Made by a program: the position numbers and the translations under genes
In this document: piece after piece, positions 53,101 through 60,813 of the stretch
Layout of the letters: every line of letters begins with the position of its first letter
Numbering within the stretch: the first letter of the stretch is position 1
Origin: Duganella margarita
GTDB lineage: Bacteria > Pseudomonadota > Gammaproteobacteria > Burkholderiales > Burkholderiaceae_D
Length of the DNA: 64,000 bases
NCBI RefSeq assembly: GCF_009857535.1
Contig: NZ_WWCS01000011.1
Location: 62,001 to 126,000 of the forward strand
Direction of reading: 5' to 3'
The notes under the pieces: model-generated
Seen by the model: only the letters and a program-made list of their open reading frames with translations
Told to the model about the DNA's origin: nothing
Database searches by the model: none

Positions 53101-54766
53101 CCTTCGGGTAGGTGCTGCCGCTGACGATGTTGACGCGGACGAAGCTGCTCGGCCCGGTCGAGCCGCCCGACATCGGCGCCGTCGTGATCGGGATGGTATC
53201 GGCAAAGCCGGCGCTCTTGGTGGCAGTAAACTTCAGACCGGAGACTGCAGTGGCGGATGGCGCCTGGCCATTGCCAGTGGCCGCAACATTCACCAGACAG
53301 ACGGTGCTGGTGCTGGCGGCGCCGCAGATGTCGGTTATGCCATTGCCGCCGACGTAACCGCGGACGTTGCCATTGACGCCGATGGCCCTGGCTATCGCGC
53401 TGGCGGCAGTGGTGGCACTGGCATTGGCCGGGATCGCGATATTGCTGGCCAGCGTGGTGCTGTCCAGCTTGATGGTCGTCGATAAAAACAGCGTATTGGT
53501 GGCCGGACCGGCGATAGTCAGCAGCGCGGTAGACGGCACCACCGCCGGCGGCGACGTGATCACCGTCAGCGCATAGCCCGAGCGCGAGGCGTCGAAGATG
53601 CGCGGGCAGCTCACGGCGGTTTTGGTCGTGCTGCTGCAATCGACCGCCACCACGCCGACAATGTTGTCGGCGCTCAGTGTGATGCCAAGCCCGGCGCAGG
53701 TCGGCACGTTGCTGCCGGACGGCGGCGTGCGCACGCAGGCCAGGTAGCGCAGCGTCGCGGGAATTTTGGTGTCACCATAGCTGTTGATGTTGGACGCCAG
53801 CGCATTGGCCATCGTCTGGCGGGTGATGGCGGTGGTGGTGCCGCCGGCAGCCGTGACCGGTCCCGACGTCAGCGTGGTGCTAGTGCCGCCCTCATTGATG
53901 CTCACGCTGCTGATGTCCAGCGCGCCGGTAGCGAGCGAGGTGCCGATGGCGATGGTGGCGTAGGCTGCGACCGAACCAGCCGAGGTCGAATAACGCGGAT
54001 ACTTGAACGCGCCCACTTGCTTGGCCTGGCAAACGGTCAGCGCCTTGTCGCTGCACCAGCGCACCTTGACCGCCACCGGATAATTGGTGGGGGCGCCCGC
54101 CCCCGCCGAGGTGGTGCGGCACACCGTCATGGTGTCGTCGGTGCAGTATTCGGTGACGCCGATGTTGTAGTAGTACGGCCCGCCGGAAATCTGCGTGGCC
54201 GAGGTATGGGTGGCGTCCGGATAGGTGTAGGTGGTGGTATTGGTGCCGCAGTCGTTGCTGTTATTGGGATTGCACCAGCGCAGGTCGGGGAACTCGGTCA
54301 GCAGGTTGACCGTCGAGGCGTTGCTGCTGGGGGTGCCGCCCAGCACGCTGTAGCGCACGCTGAAGCCGTCGTTGCTGACCTTGGTGAAGGTGGTCTGCGA
54401 CGGATAGAAGGTGCCGTCGGCCTTGACCGGCACCGCATACAGAATCGCCGGGTTGTAGTACTGCTTGTTGAAGTCGGCCGTCATGTACGGCGGATGGCCC
54501 GGCGCGCAACTGACTGCGCTGGCGGCCAGGGTGGCGGCGCCACGGCAGATGGCGTCGTCCACGTAGTCCGGCGTATAGGCCTGGTCCATCGAGCCGGAGT
54601 TGTCGAACAACAGCATCAGATTCGGCTTGACGGTGCCGGTGCCGGTGATGTTCAGCAGCGGCACCTGGGCGATCTGGGTCTGGGCCGCAAACGCGGCGGC
54701 GGCCGAGGCCAGCAGCATCAGGCTCAGCAAAACGCGGCGGGCCGGAGAAGGCAGCGAGAATCTCAT
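50138..54766 (-). CDS. pilY1: Type IV pilus tip adhesin/biogenesis factor PilY1
   Basis: A 1542-aa PilC/PilY1 protein at the end of the minor-pilin operon. The signal peptide ends near AAAFAAQ. Residue ~53 onward has a vWA-like metal site (LLFDNSGSM) that may sense surface or force. A large variable N-terminal region contains many Ser/Thr/Gly. The C-terminal third holds the PilC beta-propeller signature (TVLTAANDGMLHAFDATNGN, GYYALDVTDPINPVALW, YGGDNNGRMWRFDLT). It is longer than P. aeruginosa PilY1 (~1160 aa). ATG 54766 follows pilX closely (25 bp). Confidence 0.93.
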   Translation of the reverse strand: MRFSLPSPARRVLLSLMLLASAAAAFAAQTQIAQVPLLNITGTGTVKPNLMLLFDNSGSMDQAYTPDYVDDAICRGAATLAASAVSCAPGHPPYMTADFNKQYYNPAILYAVPVKADGTFYPSQTTFTKVSNDGFSVRYSVLGGTPSSNASTVNLLTEFPDLRWCNPNNSNDCGTNTTTYTYPDATHTSATQISGGPYYYNIGVTEYCTDDTMTVCRTTSAGAGAPTNYPVAVKVRWCSDKALTVCQAKQVGAFKYPRYSTSAGSVAAYATIAIGTSLATGALDISSVSINEGGTSTTLTSGPVTAAGGTTTAITRQTMANALASNINSYGDTKIPATLRYLACVRTPPSGSNVPTCAGLGITLSADNIVGVVAVDCSSTTKTAVSCPRIFDASRSGYALTVITSPPAVVPSTALLTIAGPATNTLFLSTTIKLDSTTLASNIAIPANASATTAASAIARAIGVNGNVRGYVGGNGITDICGAASTSTVCLVNVAATGNGQAPSATAVSGLKFTATKSAGFADTIPITTAPMSGGSTGPSSFVRVNIVSGSTYPKGSDRTDCVAQAGVCTYQEEMTNFANWYVYYKTRLQMMKTSVGLAFAALNANYKVGFAKLSVVATGGAMDIIPADFTGASRSSWYSKLYATTTSGSTPTRPALDNIGRMFANQTPYQYAAGQEVVQFPCQQNFVILTTDGYWNGGSTKNYNDDYSPVVNNDNAESTARFCSYASGCVDTRAQSVPSLADVALHWYNGGSSDGTISLRPTLEPNMAKAGSVPARSGENTHLHMNTYTLGLGVDGVMNYDPNYDTTARKVGGDFYNLITRVATGCPWNNNGPYVWPNPDVTNGGNTVQERVDDLWHAAVNGHGKYFSASQPKEVVAGLSEALSNMQIRLGAAAAAATSTPNISLQDNDIFSDTFTTVKWYGELAAKKINTSTGEVGSAVTWTSSDTVGRNPGPTGPTGRIIKMLDTTNGTLKDVTYDNMSTLEKGWFSNKCTALAQCTLLTTAERATVNDGANLVNWLRGAQTYADDHLFRAYTLTDHTPAGLNGPIPILLGDIASSKPAYLRDSRKNYTRAGYAAFKAGTQTRPATVLTAANDGMLHAFDATNGNERWAYMPRITMKKLYLQASTTYGTNHQFSTDGSPELADVQIGGVWKTVMVAGLNGGGRGYYALDVTDPINPVALWEFCADSTVCSRNDPDLGLTFGNPQFGLWNNQWVVFLTSGYNNVPGTDGVNTGSGQGILYIVDVATGAVLKKVSTQTGDTTTPSGLAKITSISSDPNLDPATTYIYGGDNNGRMWRFDLTDATGATVPVIKMGDAGATRPITTRPDVTLCAMTTSSTDNGVTSSATTAQRVVLFGTGRLLDVPDTTNTDVQSLFLLKDSGAPINNVRGSTMVQQTLSQVGTSSNISFALTSNPVDLSQKDGWFFDWSVTAGERMNLDPQIVSGVANVVTNLPSSSSACSVGGTSNAYQVDVCTGTALPNTPAGTILSSDSAAVGFIIYRLQNGQLKMTSTLATGITKTGQLQEGKSAEAHRVGWRRVQGE

Positions 54767-54791
54767 GATCGTTCCATTCCAAAAACCGGCC

Positions 54792-55385
54792 TCATGGCCC
54801 CATCATCACGACCGACTGCACCACCACGTTGCCGCCGCGCGGGCCGAAGATGCGCGCGGTGATCACGTAATGCAGCTGCGGCTGGTTGTCATATATAACC
54901 GAGCTCTGCGACAGGCTGGAACCCAGCGCCACCGGCGCGGCCACGCCCTGCTTGGCTGCGCTCAGCATGCAGCTGTTGGCGGCCGGCGAGGTGGCGTTGT
55001 AGGTGCCGGCGAAGGTGCACATGCGGTGGATCACATATTCGACGCGGCTGCCGCCGCCGACCGGGTCCTTGGTCACCGAACCGGTCCAGAACGCCGGCGT
55101 GCTGACAGTCCACATCGGATTCATGGTGGCCACATAGCCGTTGGCGGCGCTGTCAGCCACCAGCAAGGCTTTGGTGGACGGCTGCGACAGCCACTCGAAG
55201 GCGGCGTGCACGCCGAGGTCGGCCTCTTTGCTGAGCGCAGCGTCATAGGCCAGGTTGTTCACCGTCAGCGTGGTGGAGGTACTGGCCCGCAGCAGGTAGA
55301 TGCTGCTGACCAGCATCACTGTCAGCATGATCAGTATCACCGGCAAGGCAATGCCGCGCTGGCTGCAGCGGGACCGCCGCGTCAT
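54792..55385 (-). CDS. pilX: Type IV pilus minor pilin PilX
   Basis: A 197-aa prepilin. The short leader MTRRSRCSQRG is followed by IALPVILIMLTVMLVSSIYL. Position 5 of the mature protein is Val, not the usual Glu, as in PilX/GspK-like tip pilins. ATG 55385 is chosen because GGAGG sits 5 bp upstream and its frame overlaps the pilW stop (ATGA); ATG 55397 is an alternative. It is expected to join PilV/PilW/FimT at the pilus tip with PilY1. Confidence 0.9.
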   Translation of the reverse strand: MTRRSRCSQRGIALPVILIMLTVMLVSSIYLLRASTSTTLTVNNLAYDAALSKEADLGVHAAFEWLSQPSTKALLVADSAANGYVATMNPMWTVSTPAFWTGSVTKDPVGGGSRVEYVIHRMCTFAGTYNATSPAANSCMLSAAKQGVAAPVALGSSLSQSSVIYDNQPQLHYVITARIFGPRGGNVVVQSVVMMGP

Positions 55386-56584
55386 CACGGCCTCCATTGC
55401 GCGTTGCGCACCGGGACCACGGCTTCAAACACCCGGTAGCGGTAGCACTGCCAGGCGATCGGATCGCCGGTGACGGCGACGTTGACGGTGACCGGCACCG
55501 CCGCCGCGCTGCCCACGGCGGTACTGAACAGGGTCGGCTTGGTCTCGGTGGCATGGCACTGGCCGTCGCTGCCCGGCCGTTGCGCCGTTTTGCTGCGCGC
55601 CACCACCGCCAGCCGCAGCGCCACCACACGCTGGAAGTCGCCCGGCCCGGCCACCACCAGGTCGCTGTCGGCGTCGATCATGGCGTTGCTCCATTGCGTC
55701 AGCTGCACGCCGCTGCCGTCCGGCGCCGGCAGCGGGTTGTAGACCGTCATGACGCGCGTGTCCAGCCCGTACTGGGCCTTGATCGCGACGATGTTGTCGG
55801 TCACCGACACGCCCTTCTCGCTGGCGCCGGCCTGGTCGGTGGCGCGCAACAGCAGCGTGCCGCCGGCCACCGACCAGGTGTGGAAAGCCAGCCGCCCCGG
55901 CGCGCCGAGATTGAAGATGCGGCCGCCGCCCTTGGCGTAGGCGTTTTGAATGCCGGCAGTCGGGCCGAATCGGAAATTACTGCCGCTGCCGAGGGCGATC
56001 TTGTCGTTGTCGGGCGCCGCCTGCATGCCGCTCATCTGCACAATCGAGCAGGCCGGGTTGGCGGCGGTGGCCGGTTCCGGCACCACCAGCAGCACGTCAC
56101 CGGCGGCGAAGCCAAACGGCGCCTGGGTGGTGGTCGGCAGCACGCTGGCGCCGACGGCAATCTCGCCATTGATGCGCAGCGACGCCACGGCGGCGGCCGA
56201 CTTGCCGGCGTACAGCGAGATCACGTCCGACCCGGCGCCGCCGGGCTGGATCACGGCCGCCGCCAGCGGCGTGCGCGTGATGCCGTTGACGCTGATCTGC
56301 GCCAGCGCATATTTGCCGCTGTCGCTGAAGCTGGTTTCGCAGCCGGCCGCCAGCGTATCGTTGAGGCCCCAGCCCGATTGCGCCGCGTCGTTGCTGATCG
56401 AATACAACGCCAGCATGCCGTTCTGCATCGAGTCGGAACCGCCGACCGCGCTGTCCTTGGTCTGCTCGCCGCTGATGACCAGCCGGGTGGCGAACAAAAT
56501 CGCCAGCATGCCGATCACCACACTGACCATCAGCTCGATCAGCGAAAAGCCGGCGCGGCGGCGGGGAGCAGGCACGCGGCGCAT
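55385..56584 (-). CDS. pilW: Type IV pilus minor pilin PilW
   Basis: A 399-aa prepilin with a basic leader ending RRAG and mature start FSLIELMVSVVIGMLAILFA, with Glu5 present. The large C-terminal head and the length fit PilW. It links PilV to PilX within the operon, overlapping pilX by 4 bp and starting 1 bp after the pilV stop. Confidence 0.92.
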   Translation of the reverse strand: MRRVPAPRRRAGFSLIELMVSVVIGMLAILFATRLVISGEQTKDSAVGGSDSMQNGMLALYSISNDAAQSGWGLNDTLAAGCETSFSDSGKYALAQISVNGITRTPLAAAVIQPGGAGSDVISLYAGKSAAAVASLRINGEIAVGASVLPTTTQAPFGFAAGDVLLVVPEPATAANPACSIVQMSGMQAAPDNDKIALGSGSNFRFGPTAGIQNAYAKGGGRIFNLGAPGRLAFHTWSVAGGTLLLRATDQAGASEKGVSVTDNIVAIKAQYGLDTRVMTVYNPLPAPDGSGVQLTQWSNAMIDADSDLVVAGPGDFQRVVALRLAVVARSKTAQRPGSDGQCHATETKPTLFSTAVGSAAAVPVTVNVAVTGDPIAWQCYRYRVFEAVVPVRNAQWRP

Positions 56585-56585
56585 G

Positions 56586-57005
56586 TCAGGAACCTATGTA
56601 GGCGGTGAGTTGCTGGCGCAGCTGCGCCGCACCCGCCTTGCGGGTCCAGCGGATGCTGATGTCGACCTGGCTGCGGCGCGTCTGCGGCGTCACCACCACC
56701 GAGATCACCGCGCCGGGAATCGCGGCGCCGGTCTCGCGCGCCCACGGGCCGATGGTGCTGTTGGGCGTGGCGCCCTCGGCCAGCGCGTAATTGGCCACAT
56801 TGGCGGCGTCGGTGCTGATGGTGCCAACCAGTTTTTCGCACGCCAGCGTGGCCTCGGCGCGCAAGCCGGCGTCCGACAGCACCGAATAGGCGCGCGCCTG
56901 CATGCCGATCGCGCCCAGCAGGCCGATGCCAAGGATGACCAGTGCGATCATCACCTCCAGCAGCGCAATGCCGCGCTGCGCGCGATGGTGCCGGCACCGC
57001 ATCAT
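56586..57005 (-). CDS. pilV: Type IV pilus minor pilin PilV
   Basis: A 139-aa prepilin. The leader MMRCRHHRAQRG is followed by IALLEVMIALVILGIGLLGA with Glu5, the PilV pattern. ATG 57005 overlaps the fimT stop (ATGA). A second ATG at 57002 is also possible. It is part of the tip complex with PilW, PilX, FimT and PilY1. Confidence 0.92.
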   Translation of the reverse strand: MMRCRHHRAQRGIALLEVMIALVILGIGLLGAIGMQARAYSVLSDAGLRAEATLACEKLVGTISTDAANVANYALAEGATPNSTIGPWARETGAAIPGAVISVVVTPQTRRSQVDISIRWTRKAGAAQLRQQLTAYIGS

Positions 57006-57634
57006 GGCGGGCACGCGCGCGAATCGCCGGCCGCCTTGGTCGGGTCGCATTTGGTGGGCATGCCGGCCAGCGAGACTGCCACCGCGCTGACCGGCACATC
57101 GCGCTGGTAAGCTGCGGCCGGGTCCAGCCGCAGCTGGGTCAGACGGTTGACGACCGCCGGATCGACCCAGCCGAGCGGCGTGTAATAAATGGCGGTCGCG
57201 CCGTCCGGCAGGATGCTCGGGGTCAGCACGTCGGTGCCGGGCAAGGCGCTGGCGGCACGGAACACCGAGCGGTAGCCGGCGGTGCCTTGCGGGTCGTTGC
57301 CGGCGGCGGCATCGGCGGTGGACCAGGAACCGCTGTCGTCGTCGCACGGCGTGCCGGGACGCGGGAAGCAGATGTCGACCTGCCAGTCCATCTGGCCGGT
57401 GCCGGGATTGACCGTCAGCGTGATGCGGCTCTCGCTGTTGTGGCTGACGGCCTGGCGGCGCGCCAGCGCAAACCCTTCCATGTAGAACTCGCTGGCCGAG
57501 CGGGCCCGCGTGGCCAGCAGCCAGGCGCTCATATTGGGGATGGCGATCGCCAGCAAGACGCCCATGATGACGATGGCGATCATCATCTCGATCAGCGTAA
57601 AGCCCCCGGCGCGGCGATTTAGTTGGACGAACAT
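57002..57634 (-). CDS. fimT: FimT/GspH-family minor pilin
   Basis: A 210-aa prepilin of the GspH/FimT family. The leader MFVQLNRRAGG precedes FTLIEMMIAIVIMGVLLAIA, with Glu5 present. The C-terminal half has the GspH-type region. ATG 57634 has AGGGCGGG just upstream; starts further up are excluded by the pilE frame. The first 16 bp overlap the pilE end. It corresponds to FimU/FimT in the Pseudomonas operon. Confidence 0.88.
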   Translation of the reverse strand: MFVQLNRRAGGFTLIEMMIAIVIMGVLLAIAIPNMSAWLLATRARSASEFYMEGFALARRQAVSHNSESRITLTVNPGTGQMDWQVDICFPRPGTPCDDDSGSWSTADAAAGNDPQGTAGYRSVFRAASALPGTDVLTPSILPDGATAIYYTPLGWVDPAVVNRLTQLRLDPAAAYQRDVPVSAVAVSLAGMPTKCDPTKAAGDSRACPP

Positions 57635-58047
57635 TTCCCGCCCTTGCGGTCGACCCAGCAATCGGTGCTGGTGCCCCAGCCGCTCGGGCTGCCAGTGGTG
57701 GCGCGCTTGCCGTTCTGGTCGAGGGTATAGACGAAGCCGTTCATCTTGCCGATGCCGGTTGCGGTCAGGGTATAGCTGGAGGCGCCGGCATTGCTCAGCG
57801 CATAAGTGAAGTTGGCGCTGGCCGCCGGGAAACCGGTTGCGCCGTCGAAGCCGGCATAGGTGCGGCTATTCGGCCAGAACTGTTCGGCGGCTGGCTGCGC
57901 TGCGCCGAGCGCGGTGAAGGCTTCGGTCAGGCGGCTGCGGGTGACGTAGTCGCCATACATCGGGATCGCTACCGCTGACAGAATACCGATGATGACCACG
58001 GTCACCAGCAGTTCGATCAGGGTAAAGCCTGCATGCACGCGTTTCAT
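57619..58047 (-). CDS. pilE: Type IV pilin-like protein PilE
   Basis: A 142-aa prepilin. Cleavage is expected after MKRVHAG, leaving FTLIELLVTVVIIGILSAVA with Glu5. A C-terminal Cys pair (DCWVDRKGGKC) forms a short disulphide loop. GGGGA precedes ATG 58047. It heads the six-gene operon, the reverse of P. aeruginosa order where PilE comes last. It is probably a minor pilin here, though a major-pilin role cannot be ruled out. A TATACT at 58088-58083 could be the -10 element. Confidence 0.9.
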   Translation of the reverse strand: MKRVHAGFTLIELLVTVVIIGILSAVAIPMYGDYVTRSRLTEAFTALGAAQPAAEQFWPNSRTYAGFDGATGFPAASANFTYALSNAGASSYTLTATGIGKMNGFVYTLDQNGKRATTGSPSGWGTSTDCWVDRKGGKCSSN

Positions 58048-58148
58048 GATGTCCCCACAGACGAAAATTGTTCTATGGAGAAAGTATAACGTGGCCAGCT
58101 TGCATTTCCCTGAGGAAATCCTGACAAACCGCTGACAAGCGCACAAAG

Positions 58149-59144
58149 TCAGGCAAATTTGACCGTAAATAGCGCGCCACGGCCCTCGGGCGGGTCGGAA
58201 ATGGTCAGCCGGGCGCCATGCACGACGGTGATATCGCGCACGATTGCCAGGCCCAGGCCGCTGCCATGAGTCTTGTCGTCCAGCCGCACGTAGCGATTAA
58301 AAACCTGCTCGCGCCGCGCTGGCGGAATGCCGGGGCCGTTGTCTTCCACCGTCAGCAGCTTGGGCCGCACACTGACCGTCACCGCGCCGTTGGGCGGCGT
58401 GTAGCGGATCGCGTTGTCGATCAGGTTGTCGATCAGGTCGCGCAGCAGGAAGCGGTCGCCGATCACGGTGGCTGGAGTTAGGTCGAAGCCGATGTCGATG
58501 TTTTTCAGCCGGGCCTGGTCGACGAAGGATTGCACCGCATCGGCCACCAGCGCGTCCAGCGCCAGCGGCTCCAGCCGGGTTTTCTCGAAGTGGTGCGGCT
58601 CGGCGCGCGCCAAGGCCAGCAGTTGGTTGGTCTGCCGTATCATGCGCTCGGTGGCCGACAGCATCAGGCCAACCGACTTGGCGGTATCCGGCTCCGCGTG
58701 GCGCGCGCCCAGCCATTCCAGCTGGGTCTTGAGGCCGGCCAGCGGCGTGCGCAGCTGATGCGCGACGTTGGCCAGGAAGTCCTGCCTCGCCTGCGCGCCC
58801 TCGCCCACCTTGGCCAGCAGGCCGTTGAAAGCCGACACCACCGGCTCCAGTTCGTAGGGCACCTGGGCCGCCGCGATCGGCGCCAGATCGTCGCCTTCGC
58901 GCGCGTTGAGCTCGGTGCGCAGGCGGCTCAGCGGCCGCAACCCGTTGCTGACCGAGAACCACACCAGCCCGACGCATCCGAGCGCAAACACGATTTCCAG
59001 CAGCACCAGCGTGCGCAGCACCACGTCGCGCAGCGGCGGCGGCGCCAGCAGGTAGGCCAGCGCGCCGGCCAGCAGGTTCATCAGCAGCACCGGCGGGATC
59101 ACCCAGCGCAGCAGGCGCAGGCGAATGCTGCCGCTGCCGTTCAT
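58149..59144 (-). CDS. Two-component sensor kinase, QseC/TctE-like
   Basis: A 331-aa membrane kinase. Two hydrophobic segments (~14-33 and ~40-65) leave a very short periplasmic loop, so it may sense a ligand in or near the membrane. HisKA has FLANVAHQLRTPLAGL with the phospho-acceptor His, then a HATPase domain with VEDNGPGIPP and GSGLGLAIVRD. ATG 59144 overlaps the regulator stop (ATGA). The neighbouring genes do not define the signal. Confidence 0.93.
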   Translation of the reverse strand: MNGSGSIRLRLLRWVIPPVLLMNLLAGALAYLLAPPPLRDVVLRTLVLLEIVFALGCVGLVWFSVSNGLRPLSRLRTELNAREGDDLAPIAAAQVPYELEPVVSAFNGLLAKVGEGAQARQDFLANVAHQLRTPLAGLKTQLEWLGARHAEPDTAKSVGLMLSATERMIRQTNQLLALARAEPHHFEKTRLEPLALDALVADAVQSFVDQARLKNIDIGFDLTPATVIGDRFLLRDLIDNLIDNAIRYTPPNGAVTVSVRPKLLTVEDNGPGIPPARREQVFNRYVRLDDKTHGSGLGLAIVRDITVVHGARLTISDPPEGRGALFTVKFA

Positions 59145-59809
59145 GCGGCCAGCTCCAGCACGTAGCCGAAGCCGCGGATGGTGCGGATCGCCACGCCGGC
59201 GTCGGCCAGCTTCAGCCGCAGGCGCGAGATATACACTTCCACCGCGTTCAGCGTCAGGTCGTCGCCCCACGGCAGGATGGCGTCGATGATCTGCTGCTTG
59301 GAGACCACGCGCGCCGCATGTTGCAGCAGGTATTCCAGCACCGCCCATTCGCGCACCGACAGTTCGATGACCTTGTCGCCGACGCGCGCGCGCCTGGCTG
59401 CCAGGTCCAGCGACAGGTCGCCCAACGCCAGTCCGGCCGGCCTGGGCGTATTGCGGCGCGCCAGCGCCTTTATGCGCGCCACCAGTTCGGCGGTGGCGAA
59501 CGGCTTGACCAGATAATCATCGGCGCCCTGCTCCAGCCCGCGCACGCGGTCCTCGATGGCGTCGCGCGCCGTCAGCAGCAGCACCGGCACCGCGCTGCCG
59601 CGCGCACGCAGTCGCCGCACCACCTCAAAGCCGTCCATACCGGGCAAGCCGATGTCCAGCACCACCACCTCGGCGCTGACGGCGCGTTGTAGGAGCAGAT
59701 CCGCCTGGGCGCCGTTGCCGACCACTTCCACGGCCATGCCATGGCCGCCCAGCACGCGGCTGAGGCCATCGGCCAGCACGGCATCGTCTTCCACCACCAG
59801 TACATGCAT
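59141..59809 (-). CDS. OmpR-family response regulator, QseB/TctD-like
   Basis: A 222-aa response regulator. The REC domain has phospho-acceptor Asp52 in VVLDIGLPGMDGFEVV and Lys in DDYLVKPFATAEL. The C-terminal winged helix reads LDLAARRARVGDKVIELSVR and EVYISRLRLKLADAGVAIRT (cores only). ATG 59809 gives the usual MHVLVVEDDA start; a longer frame to 59911 has no ribosome-binding site. It overlaps the kinase by 4 bp, forming an operon. Confidence 0.94.
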   Translation of the reverse strand: MHVLVVEDDAVLADGLSRVLGGHGMAVEVVGNGAQADLLLQRAVSAEVVVLDIGLPGMDGFEVVRRLRARGSAVPVLLLTARDAIEDRVRGLEQGADDYLVKPFATAELVARIKALARRNTPRPAGLALGDLSLDLAARRARVGDKVIELSVREWAVLEYLLQHAARVVSKQQIIDAILPWGDDLTLNAVEVYISRLRLKLADAGVAIRTIRGFGYVLELAA

Positions 59810-60009
59810 ATTCGTGCGCCGCCTATTTGGGATGTGTGACATTATGCCCCTGCCTCCCTGATAAAGACAGGTCCTCCCGGTCCATGTAGGATCAGGACTA
59901 CAACTGTGCATGGCACATGCCTACATTTGTGCGTCCCCTGCTCTTATGTTCGATAATTAACATTCCCCATAAAGTTACACCAACACGTAACTAGCTTTGT
60001 GAGGATTCC

Positions 60010-60813
60010 ATGAACACCACCCAAGTCAACGCAACCACCAAGACCGCCCGCGCTTTACCGGCCGGCGCCAAAGCAATCAAGGTTGCGTCACGGCCTGCGG
60101 TCACTTACGCCGGCGCGCAGCAGAACGAGCTGCTGGCCGCCCTGCCGCGCGAGGTGCTGGAATCCTTGTTTGAACACCTGGAAATGGTGCAACTGCCGTT
60201 TGGCAAAGAACTGTTCGAGTTCGGCAATGCTATGGAATATGTGCACTTCCCGACCTCGGCGATCGTCTCGCTGCTGTACGTGATGGAAGATGGCGCCACC
60301 ACCGAGATCGCCGTGATCGGTCACGAAGGGGTGGTTGGCGTGTCGCTGTTTGAAGGTGAGCGCGCCATGTGCAGCGCCGTGGTGCAGGCCGCCGGTTATG
60401 GCTACCGCATGAAAGCCGAACACCTGCGTGCCGCCTTCGCCCGTGGCGGTGCACTGCCGGCGCTGCTGATGCGCTACAACACCGCGCTGTTCGCGCAGAT
60501 GGCGCAAAACGCCGTCGGCGGCCGCCACAGCTCGATCGAGCAGAAGCTGTGCCGCTGGCTGCTGGATCGCCTGGACCGCTCGCCATCGAACTCGCTGAAA
60601 GTCACGCAGGAAATGATCTCGATCATGCTGGGCGTGCGCCGCGAAAGCATCACCGCCGCCGCCGGCAAGCTGCAGGACGAAGGCCTGATCACCTACCGCC
60701 GCGGCAACATCACTGTGCTTGATCGCTCAGGCTTGGAGGCGTATGCGGGTGAGTGCTATAAGGTGGCGAAGACGGAGTTTGACCGTCTGCGCCTGGATGT
60801 AGCGCGCTGCTGA
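60010..60813 (+). CDS. Crp/Fnr-family transcriptional regulator
   Basis: A 267-aa regulator with an N-terminal cyclic-nucleotide-binding-type beta-barrel (LPFGKELFEFGNAMEYVHFP, EIAVIGHEGVVGVSLFEG) and a C-terminal winged helix (VTQEMISIMLGVRRESITAA, LQDEGLITYRRGNITVLD). Typical cAMP-binding residues are not clearly conserved, and there is no Fnr Cys cluster. An unusual 45-residue Lys/Thr-rich leader precedes the domain. GAGGA precedes ATG 60010. Its last 104 bp overlap the 3' end of the kinase gene on the other strand. Confidence 0.92.
   Translation: MNTTQVNATTKTARALPAGAKAIKVASRPAVTYAGAQQNELLAALPREVLESLFEHLEMVQLPFGKELFEFGNAMEYVHFPTSAIVSLLYVMEDGATTEIAVIGHEGVVGVSLFEGERAMCSAVVQAAGYGYRMKAEHLRAAFARGGALPALLMRYNTALFAQMAQNAVGGRHSSIEQKLCRWLLDRLDRSPSNSLKVTQEMISIMLGVRRESITAAAGKLQDEGLITYRRGNITVLDRSGLEAYAGECYKVAKTEFDRLRLDVARC

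Noticed and set aside
50648..53485. 945-aa open frame antisense to pilY1
   Set aside because: It is Gly/Val/Arg/His-rich without domains; the opposite frame encodes clear PilY1 motifs.
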